Assembly: GCA_021828745.1 (NCBI GenBank)
Contig: JAJZDE010000030.1
Coordinates: forward strand, 1-12,974
Length of the DNA: 12,974 nucleotides
Origin: Pseudomonadota bacterium
GTDB taxonomy: Bacteria > Pseudomonadota > Gammaproteobacteria > Burkholderiales > Ferrovaceae
Reading direction: 5' to 3'
Each line of letters starts with the position of its first letter. Position 1 is the stretch's first letter. Of this stretch, positions 7,381 to 12,974 are shown in pieces. Below the pieces are notes generated by a model that saw only the letters and a list, made by a program, of their open reading frames with translations, made no database searches and was not told where the DNA came from. The position numbers and the translations under genes were made by a program.

Positions 7381-8640
7381 ATGAGCCAGACCAATGCGTT
7401 CTATGCCCAATCCGGAGGCGTGACGGCGGTGATCAATGCCAGTGCCTGCGGGGTCATCGAAACGGCGCGGCGCTACCCTGCGCAGATCGGTACCGTGTTC
7501 GCCGGTCGGAACGGGATCCTGGGGGCCCTGCATGAGGACCTGATCGATACCGGAAAGGAAACGGCTGAGGCCATCCGGGCGCTGCGCCATACGCCGGCGG
7601 GTGCTTTTGGGTCGGCACGCTACAAACTCAAGGGATTGGAGGAGAACCGGGCAGAATATCAGCGTTTGATCGAAGTATTTCGTGCCCACGGAATTGGCTA
7701 TTTTTTTTATAACGGAGGGGGAGATTCCCAGGATACGGCGCACAAGGTTTCCCAGATGGGCGCTGCCATGGACTATCCCCTGATCTGTATCGGGATTCCC
7801 AAGACCGTGGACAACGATCTGCCCTTGACGGACTGCTGCCCAGGGTTCGGCTCGGCGGCCAAGTATCTGGCCACCTCGTTGCGCGAGGCTGCCCTCGATG
7901 TAGCTTCCATGGCCAAGACTTCCACCAAGGTATTCATCATGGAGGTGATGGGGCGGCATGCTGGCTGGTTGACGGCGGGTTGCGGCCTGGCTGGCGCCGG
8001 ACCGGGAGAGGCGCCTCATCTGCTGCTGTTTCCCGAACTGCCCTTTGTGGCAGAGGATTTTTTGAAGAGGGTGCAGGAAACGGTGGAAACCAAAGGCTAC
8101 TGCGTGATCGCCGTATCGGAGGGAATCAAAACCCCCGATGGAAAATTTTTGGCGGAAAGCGGTCTCAGAGATGCATTCGGGCATGCCCAGTTGGGTGGCG
8201 TGGCGCCCCATCTGGCCCAACTGGTGCGTGATCGGCTGGGTTACAAATACCACTGGGCCGTGGCGGATTATTTACAACGGGCAGCGCGCCATCTGGCTTC
8301 CCGGACCGACGTCCGGCAGGCCTACGCAGTGGGGCAGGCCGCGGTCAAACTGGCTTTGCGCGGGCGCAATGCCGTCATGCCGACGATTCGGCGTTTGAGC
8401 GATGAGCCCTATCGGTGGCGCATCGGTTCGGTTTCCCTGGCAGCCGTGGCCAACCAGGAACGCTCGTTGCCCCGTCATTTCATCACGCCGGAAGGGTATG
8501 GCATCACGGCAGAGGCGCGCCGTTATCTCGAACCTCTCATTGCCGGTGAGGACTATCCGCCTTATCGCAAGGGGGTGCCTGACTACGCCCGTCTCCAGTT
8601 GGTCTCGGTGGCGCGCACATTACCCCCTTTCACGGGTTGA
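7381..8640 (+). CDS. pfp: Pyrophosphate-dependent 6-phosphofructokinase
   Basis: The enzyme interconverts fructose 6-phosphate and fructose 1,6-bisphosphate using PPi as phosphoryl donor, a reversible step of glycolysis/gluconeogenesis. The 419-residue protein is a PFKA-family member. Two diagnostic sites favour PPi over ATP. The donor-site motif reads GGGDSQDT (residues 112-119), with Asp where ATP enzymes have Gly. The catalytic motif reads PKTVDND (140-146), with Lys where ATP enzymes have Gly. MGRHAGW (190-196) is the substrate-binding motif and SEGI marks the second sugar site. The start ATG has a strong Shine-Dalgarno, GAGGGAG (7368-7374), 6 bases upstream. The gene follows adk, as I recall from nitrosomonad- and methylotroph-type betaproteobacteria. 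Its end overlaps the end of convergent folA by 11 bases, and I see no terminator hairpin there. Confidence 0.94.
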   Translation: MSQTNAFYAQSGGVTAVINASACGVIETARRYPAQIGTVFAGRNGILGALHEDLIDTGKETAEAIRALRHTPAGAFGSARYKLKGLEENRAEYQRLIEVFRAHGIGYFFYNGGGDSQDTAHKVSQMGAAMDYPLICIGIPKTVDNDLPLTDCCPGFGSAAKYLATSLREAALDVASMAKTSTKVFIMEVMGRHAGWLTAGCGLAGAGPGEAPHLLLFPELPFVAEDFLKRVQETVETKGYCVIAVSEGIKTPDGKFLAESGLRDAFGHAQLGGVAPHLAQLVRDRLGYKYHWAVADYLQRAARHLASRTDVRQAYAVGQAAVKLALRGRNAVMPTIRRLSDEPYRWRIGSVSLAAVANQERSLPRHFITPEGYGITAEARRYLEPLIAGEDYPPYRKGVPDYARLQLVSVARTLPPFTG

Positions 8641-9151
8641 TGCGTTCCAGAGTGGCGAAGGTCAGATCGTAGGCATTGTGCGCATCTGCCGGGTAAGGAC
8701 GAGAATCGACTTCTCGCCATTGCTCGGGATCCAGGATTGGGAAAAAAGTATCTCCCGGTACATCTGCGTGGATCCGTGTGACGTACACGCGCGTCGCGTG
8801 GGGGAGCAGCGACTCATACAAGGTTCCGCCGCCAATCACGAAGACCTCGGGGACGGTCGGCAGATTCGCCCACAGGGCTTCCAGAGAAGGGTAAACCAGA
8901 CATCCTTCCGGTCGGTAGTCCTGGTTGCGGCTGATGACCAGATTGAGACGCCCGGGCAGGGGACGTCCGATGGATTCCTGGGTGCGTCTTCCCATGAGGA
9001 CGGGGTGACCCAGGGTCACGGCACGGAAATGGGCGAGGTCGGCGGGCAGATGCCAGGGCATGGCGCCCTGATTCCCGATGACTCGTCCGGGCACGGTATG
9101 GGCCACGACGAACGAAAGGCGGGGCAGGTTCGATTCAGGCGGCACGTGCAC
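8630..9151 (-). CDS. folA: Dihydrofolate reductase
   Basis: FolA reduces dihydrofolate to tetrahydrofolate with NADPH and is the target of trimethoprim. The 173-residue product has the usual fold markers. These are VIGNQGAMPWHLPADLAHFR (residues 24-43, with the catalytic Asp38 equivalent to E. coli Asp27), MGRRTQESIGRPLPGR (53-68), FVIGGGTLYESLLP (104-117) and TRIHADVPGDTFFP (125-138). The normally aromatic residue in GRxTWES is Gln here. The GTG at 9151 is chosen because GGAGGA lies exactly 8 bases upstream inside the end of the ABC-F gene. A second in-frame GTG lies at 9145. The gene overlaps the ABC-F coding end by 17 bases, so it is probably co-translated with it. Length and motifs suggest the chromosomal housekeeping enzyme rather than a mobile resistance allele. 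Confidence 0.96.
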   Translation of the reverse strand: MHVPPESNLPRLSFVVAHTVPGRVIGNQGAMPWHLPADLAHFRAVTLGHPVLMGRRTQESIGRPLPGRLNLVISRNQDYRPEGCLVYPSLEALWANLPTVPEVFVIGGGTLYESLLPHATRVYVTRIHADVPGDTFFPILDPEQWREVDSRPYPADAHNAYDLTFATLERINP

Positions 9152-10790
9152 GTTTGGCTTCCTCCATCAGAAAGCGTTGATAATCTTCCAGGTCGCCCTC
9201 GAAGTCCTGCACTCCGCCCCCGGTGACCAACCAGAACTCGTCACAGACGGCTCGGAGGAGGGCGCGGTCATGACTGACCAGCAGTACGGTACCCTCAAAT
9301 TCGTTGAGGGCCACGCTCAATGCCTCGCGTGTGGCCAGGTCGAGATGGTTGGTGGGTTCGTCCAGCAGGAGCAGATTGGGTCGTTGCCATACGATCATGG
9401 CCAAAACCAGGCGGGCTTTTTCACCGCCGCTCAGGGTTCCCACCCGTTGCGCCAGCATCTCGCCGGTAAAGTTGAAGGAACCCAGATAGTTGCGCAAATC
9501 CTGCTCCCGTCCCTGAACCCAGCCTCCCTTGCCTTGGGCAATGGCCGCTTTGGCCAGACGAATCATATGGGCGAGTGGGGTGTCTTCCGGTTGCAGGACA
9601 TCCAGTTCCTGTTGGGCAAAGTAACCGAGGGTAAGACCTCTTCCCTGGATCATCTCTCCGTTCAGGGGGGGAAGGACCCCCGCCAGTGTCTTGATGAGGG
9701 TGGATTTTCCTTGCCCATTGGCCCCCAGAATGCCGATGCGCTCTCCGGCCTGTACTGAGCGGCTGACCTTGTGCAATATGGTGCGCGGCAGGGAGGATGG
9801 TTCCAGGGAATCGGTGGCGGGAGGATAGCCCAGATCGGTACGACGCAGGCTGAGCATGGGGTTGGGTAAATTGAGCGGTTCCTGAAATTCGAAAGTGAAT
9901 TCTGCTTCGGTCAGTACGGGGGCGATGCGTTCCATCCGCTCCAGTGCCTTGACCCGGCTTTGGGCCTGTTTGGCTTTGCTGGCCTTGGCCTTGAAGCGGT
10001 TGATGAAATCCTGCAGGTGGGCGATTTTATCCTGCTGTTTCTGATGGGCAGCCAGTTGAAGCGAAAGTTTCTCGGCACGAAGGTCTTCGAAGGTACTGTA
10101 ATTGCCCCCATACCGCGTCAGTTGGGCTCCGCTCAGGTGCAGGGTCACCCGTGTCACGGCATCGAGGAAATCGCGGTCATGGCTGATGACCAGCAGCGTG
10201 CCTTCATAGCGTTGCAACCAGGCTTCCAGCCAGACCAGCGCGTCGAGATCCAGGTGATTGGTGGGTTCATCCAGAAGCAGCAGGTCGGAAGGGCACATGA
10301 GCGCACGGGCCAGTTGCAGACGCATCCGCCATCCTCCAGAAAAACTGTTGACCGGCTGGTGTAATTGTTCCGTTTTGAATCCCAAACCAAGGATCAGGGT
10401 CTGGGCCCGGGGTTCGGCCGTATGGGCATCTACTTCCTGCAATGCCATGTAGGCATGGGCCATGCGCATGCCGTCTTCACCGGCCTCCGCCGCTTCCACT
10501 TCCCGCTGCGCCTCCAGCCAGCGCGTATCCCCTTCCATGACGAAGCGGGTCGCGCTGGCATCGGTCTCGGGCATGTCCTGGGCTACCTGGGCCAGACGCC
10601 AGGCCGGGGGAATGCTGAAATCCCCGCCGTCTTCCCGCAGGGTGCCGTCGAGCAGGCGAAACAGGGTGGATTTGCCAGCGCCGTTGCGTCCCACCAGAGC
10701 CACCTTTTCGCCTGGGTTGATGGTGATGCTGGCTTTGTCCAGAATAATCTTGGGACCCCGGCGCAGGGTGAGTTTCTTGAGGGTGATCAT
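9135..10790 (-). CDS. yheS: ABC-F family ATPase, YheS type, without C-terminal tail
   Basis: ABC-F proteins are soluble twin-ATPases that act on the ribosome rather than in membranes. YheS is thought to help with hard-to-translate nascent chains. The 551-residue product has two ABC domains. The first has GRNGAGKS (34-41), FSGGW (150-154) and LLLDEPTNHLDLD (171-183). The second has GANGQGKS (356-363), LSGGEK (453-458) and LLLDEPTNHLDL (474-485). A basic linker at about 240-300 (FKAKASKAKQAQSR) matches the P-site tRNA interaction motif. The sequence tracks E. coli YheS closely from its first residues to EGDLEDYQ, then stops. E. coli YheS continues for roughly 90 more residues of coiled coil, absent here. 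ATG 10790 overlaps the upstream transporter stop as ATGA. A longer frame into the transporter gene is unlikely. No sign of an antibiotic-resistance subtype. Confidence 0.92.
   Translation of the reverse strand: MITLKKLTLRRGPKIILDKASITINPGEKVALVGRNGAGKSTLFRLLDGTLREDGGDFSIPPAWRLAQVAQDMPETDASATRFVMEGDTRWLEAQREVEAAEAGEDGMRMAHAYMALQEVDAHTAEPRAQTLILGLGFKTEQLHQPVNSFSGGWRMRLQLARALMCPSDLLLLDEPTNHLDLDALVWLEAWLQRYEGTLLVISHDRDFLDAVTRVTLHLSGAQLTRYGGNYSTFEDLRAEKLSLQLAAHQKQQDKIAHLQDFINRFKAKASKAKQAQSRVKALERMERIAPVLTEAEFTFEFQEPLNLPNPMLSLRRTDLGYPPATDSLEPSSLPRTILHKVSRSVQAGERIGILGANGQGKSTLIKTLAGVLPPLNGEMIQGRGLTLGYFAQQELDVLQPEDTPLAHMIRLAKAAIAQGKGGWVQGREQDLRNYLGSFNFTGEMLAQRVGTLSGGEKARLVLAMIVWQRPNLLLLDEPTNHLDLATREALSVALNEFEGTVLLVSHDRALLRAVCDEFWLVTGGGVQDFEGDLEDYQRFLMEEAKRARAA
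9160..9165 (-). promoter_or_regulatory. Shine-Dalgarno of folA within the ABC-F gene end
   Basis: On the minus strand GGAGGA lies 8 bases before the GTG at 9151, inside the last codons of the upstream ABC-F gene. It decides the GTG start over the second GTG six bases further in, and it supports translational coupling. Confidence 0.75.
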
Positions 10791-12058
10791 GAGGGTTCTC
10801 GCATCAGGGTACGGGCCGTCCACAGAGCAATGAATGTGAGCGTTGCGGCGGCGCAGAGATAATAGCCTACAAAGTCCAGACCCCATTGTTTGGCCAGGAA
10901 AGTGGCTATATAGGGGGCCAGGGAAGCGCCTAGAATACCCGCCAGGGTAAAGGACAGGGAGGCGCCCGTGTACCGTACGGGCGGGGGAAACAGTTCGGCC
11001 AGGGTGGTCCCCATGGGGCCATACGTTCCCCCCATGAGAAAGAGTCCCAGACTCAGGAAAATCACGGTATTGCCCCAATTGCCAGCCTTGAAGAGATGTC
11101 CGAAGGCCAGTCCGAAGAGAAAGATGGCAACGGAGACCCAGAGCAGGACTGGCGACCTGCCGAAACGGTCACCCAGTAGGGCCGAGAGAGGGATGCCCAG
11201 AGCAAAGAAGAGGATCCCGATCAGTTGGGCGTGCAGGAAGTCGCCCTTGGGGTAGTGCAGGGCAGTGGTGCCCCAACTGAGGGTGAATACCGTCATGAGA
11301 TAGAACAGAACGAAAAGGGCAAGGGCGCTCAGGGTTCCAAGCAACAGGGGACGACCATGTTGGGTGAAAATCGTGCGCATGGGGAGAGCCACCTGTTGGT
11401 GGTGGTTCGCCACTTCCAGAAAAACTGGAGTTTCGGTCAGTTTGAGGCGGACATACAAGCCGATTCCGATCAGCAGGGCGCTGGCAATGAAGGGGATCCG
11501 CCAGCCATAGGTCAAAAAGTCCTCTTCCGGGAGAAGTCCGCTCAGCCCCAGAAAGGTACCACTGGACAGAATGAAACCCAGGGGAGCACCCAATTGGGGA
11601 AACATGCCGTACCAGGTTTTTTTGTGGGGCGGTGCATTTTCCGTGGCGAGCAGGACGGCCCCTCCCCATTCCCCTCCCAGGCCCAGGCCCTGGCCAAAGC
11701 GGAAGATGGCCAGGAGAATGGGGGCTGCGATTCCGATGGTGTGATAGGTGGGGAGCAGACCGATGGCGACGGTGGAGGGGCCCATGGTCATGAGAGAAGC
11801 CACCAGCGTGGCCTTGCGTCCGATGCGGTCACCAAAATGACCAAAGAGTATGGCGCCGACGGGGCGGGCAAAAAAGGCCAGTGCGAAGGTGGCAAAAGAC
11901 TGGAGGAGGGCCGATGCAGGGTCCGAAGAAGGAAAAAACAGTTTGGGGAACACCAGGACCGCTGCCGTGGCATAAATGTAAAAGTCAAAAAACTCGATGG
12001 TGGTGCCGGCCAGACTGGCAATCAGGACCCGCACCGTGGAATTGCCGGTGGTTTGCAT
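10787..12058 (-). CDS. Major facilitator transporter, metabolite:H+ symporter (MHS) type
   Basis: This is a 423-residue, roughly 12-span inner-membrane transporter. It resembles the MHS branch (relatives include ProP, ShiA and KgtP), which couples uptake of organic acids, osmolytes or similar compounds to protons. Family marks are GTTIEFFDFYIYATAAVLVF (residues 18-37), FGHFGDRIGRK (72-82, the loop 2-3 motif), FRFGQGLGLGGEWGGAVLLA (119-138) and a second-half GDRFGRS loop. The substrate cannot be told from sequence. ATG 12058 was chosen because the conserved N-terminus begins there; a longer frame to 12322 runs through the divergent gene and lacks similarity. There is no good Shine-Dalgarno before the ATG, but a perfect TATAAT lies 44 bases upstream. 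It is the first gene of a likely leftward operon, transporter-ABC-F-folA, with an ATGA junction to the ABC-F gene. Confidence 0.9.
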   Translation of the reverse strand: MQTTGNSTVRVLIASLAGTTIEFFDFYIYATAAVLVFPKLFFPSSDPASALLQSFATFALAFFARPVGAILFGHFGDRIGRKATLVASLMTMGPSTVAIGLLPTYHTIGIAAPILLAIFRFGQGLGLGGEWGGAVLLATENAPPHKKTWYGMFPQLGAPLGFILSSGTFLGLSGLLPEEDFLTYGWRIPFIASALLIGIGLYVRLKLTETPVFLEVANHHQQVALPMRTIFTQHGRPLLLGTLSALALFVLFYLMTVFTLSWGTTALHYPKGDFLHAQLIGILFFALGIPLSALLGDRFGRSPVLLWVSVAIFLFGLAFGHLFKAGNWGNTVIFLSLGLFLMGGTYGPMGTTLAELFPPPVRYTGASLSFTLAGILGASLAPYIATFLAKQWGLDFVGYYLCAAATLTFIALWTARTLMREPS

Positions 12059-12101
12059 GGAGGGAAGTCGGGATGGTTGTCGAAATAATTCAGGACCCTG
12101 G

Positions 12102-12107
12102 ATTATA
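12102..12107 (-). promoter_or_regulatory. -10 element (TATAAT) upstream of the MFS transporter gene
   Basis: The minus strand reads TATAAT exactly at 12107-12102, 43 bases before the transporter start codon. This would leave a leader of about 35-40 bases. No good -35 element is found at 16-18 bases; the nearest is GTGAAA at about 19 bases. The element lies within the 55-base divergent gap, only 6 bases from the ATG of the YeeE-like gene on the other strand. Confidence 0.5.
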
Positions 12108-12113
12108 CGCGCA

Positions 12114-12974
12114 ATGACGGAAAACTTTTCACTCGGGAAACTTTCCAATACACTGTTCCTTTCGCCTTGGAAATCGCCTGTGACCACGCTACTCTTGGGT
12201 TTTTTATTCGGTACTTTTCTGCAGTACGCGCGCCTCAACCGTTTTGATACCATTGTCGGCATGGCGCTTCTCAGAGATCTGTCCGTGGCCAAAACCATGG
12301 CTTTTGCCATCGGATTGGGCATGTTGCTGATGCAAACGGAAATCCAGATGGGATGGGCCAGCGATCACGTCAAGCCTTTGATCCTTGTTGGGGTTGTGGG
12401 AGGTGGCGTGTTGTTTGGCATGGGAATGGCCATTCTGGGTTATTGTCCGGGTACGCTCGCCATTTCCCTGGGGCAGGGCAGTCTGGATGCGCTCGTGGGG
12501 ATCTTGGGCGGACTGGCGGGGGCGTTATCCTTCGCCGTGGTGTTTCCTCTGCTTTCTCCTCTGCTGGGCCCGGATCTGGGTAGTATCTCCCTGAAAGGGA
12601 GCCTTTCCGCACCCACTTTCTGGATGACCCTCGTGCTGCTGGGAGGAGGCCTCATGGGGGTAGCCCTTGCACTCCACCGGGTTGATCCGCGGGGGTGGTC
12701 ATGGTTGTATGCCGCCGTGGGCTTGGCCCTGCTCAATGTGGCGCTCGACCTACCCGCCATTGCCGGTCACCCCATGGGGGCCTCCACTGCCTTTCCCTGG
12801 TTGGCGATGACACTGACCGGGATGGGTGCGCCAGGCTACTGGCACAAGATTGCCGAACCCGGTGCCTGGGAGTTCCATTTTTTGATCGGAGCCTTTCTGG
12901 CAGGGCTGGTTTTTTCTCTGATTCAGAAAGAGTTCCGTTTCAGGGCAGTGCCCGACCTCTGGCGCGAATACCAT
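12114..12974 (+). CDS. YeeE/YedE-family (thiosulfate transporter type) membrane protein, N-terminal part
   Basis: The frame from ATG 12114 stays open to the right edge, giving 287 visible residues; the 3' end is outside the window. The protein is very hydrophobic with repeated Gly-rich helices. The key motif is FGMGMAILGYCPGTLAISLG (residues 101-120, Cys111), typical of the YeeE/YedE (Sulf_transp) family. Some of its members (TsuA) import thiosulfate by passing it between conserved cysteines. RFDTIVGMALLRDLSVAK (43-60) before it and FRFRAVPDLW (274-283) near the edge fit two-halved members whose second half, with a GGCTSGH-like motif, would lie just downstream. The start is uncertain. ATG 12114 has no good Shine-Dalgarno and abuts the divergent -10 element. 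GTG 12180 in the same frame is an alternative that keeps the first helix. The substrate is unproven. Confidence 0.82.
   Translation, partial: MTENFSLGKLSNTLFLSPWKSPVTTLLLGFLFGTFLQYARLNRFDTIVGMALLRDLSVAKTMAFAIGLGMLLMQTEIQMGWASDHVKPLILVGVVGGGVLFGMGMAILGYCPGTLAISLGQGSLDALVGILGGLAGALSFAVVFPLLSPLLGPDLGSISLKGSLSAPTFWMTLVLLGGGLMGVALALHRVDPRGWSWLYAAVGLALLNVALDLPAIAGHPMGASTAFPWLAMTLTGMGAPGYWHKIAEPGAWEFHFLIGAFLAGLVFSLIQKEFRFRAVPDLWREYH

Noticed and set aside
10791..11078. N-terminal extension of the ABC-F protein into the transporter gene
   Set aside because: The 96 extra residues are an out-of-frame copy of transporter sequence; the conserved YheS start aligns with ATG 10790, which forms an ATGA junction.
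8630..12058. Antibiotic-resistance island: MFS pump, ABC-F protein and dihydrofolate reductase together
   Set aside because: The MFS protein is of the proton-symport uptake type, the ABC-F matches housekeeping YheS, FolA looks chromosomal, and there are no integrase, transposase or repeats.
11225..12088. Open frame of 287 codons on the plus strand opposite the MFS transporter
   Set aside because: The opposite strand codes a clear 12-span transporter; this frame is Gly/Gln/Glu-rich mirror sequence.
12059..12322. N-terminal extension of the MFS transporter to 12322
   Set aside because: It would lie opposite the conserved YeeE-like frame, is basic and non-conserved, and the MHS N-terminal signature begins right after ATG 12058.

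Overview
The window is a dense stretch of bacterial chromosome with high GC (about 60% by eye). It holds thirteen recognisable protein-coding genes, eleven complete and two cut by the window edges. I see no tRNA, rRNA, CRISPR array, insertion sequence or prophage. The gene set and order point to a Gram-negative betaproteobacterium, probably near the Nitrosomonadales/Gallionellales. The evidence is a lipid A and Kdo gene cluster with the order exbB-exbD-lpxK-Trm112-kdsB-adk, followed by a pyrophosphate-type phosphofructokinase. A MutL with the Neisseria-like DMHA endonuclease motif also fits. The taxonomic placement is inferred from recalled synteny, not from a search.

Layout, left to right. 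(1) 1-2005, rightward: the C-terminal part of mutL (mismatch repair) overlapping miaA (tRNA i6A37 synthesis). (2) 2025-3350, leftward: xseA, the large subunit of exonuclease VII, convergent with miaA. (3) 3351-3647: the only long non-coding stretch, about 300 bases. It carries a perfect DnaA box (TTATCCACA) facing a second DnaA-like box (TTTTCCACA) in an inverted pair. (4) 3648-6622, rightward: exbB, exbD, lpxK, a 59-residue Trm112-like zinc-ribbon gene and kdsB. They are packed with 4-8 base overlaps or direct abutment and are very likely one translationally coupled operon for envelope energisation and lipid A/Kdo supply. (5) 6662-8640, rightward: adk and a PPi-dependent phosphofructokinase, each with a strong Shine-Dalgarno sequence. 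(6) 12058 down to 8630, leftward: a major facilitator transporter of the metabolite:H+ symporter type, an ABC-F ATPase of the YheS type lacking the usual C-terminal tail, and folA. These also overlap one another and probably form a second operon, whose end runs 11 bases into the end of the phosphofructokinase gene. (7) 12114 to the right edge, rightward: the start of a YeeE/YedE-type (thiosulfate transporter family) membrane protein, divergent from the transporter operon across only 55 bases.

Most of this is housekeeping: DNA repair, tRNA modification, outer-membrane biogenesis, nucleotide and folate metabolism, glycolysis and translation support. I found no convincing undescribed multi-gene system. 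The observations most worth a second look are the DnaA-box pair away from any visible replication gene, the tail-less YheS-type ABC-F protein whose gene end overlaps the folA start, and the crowded divergent promoter between the transporter operon and the YeeE-like gene.
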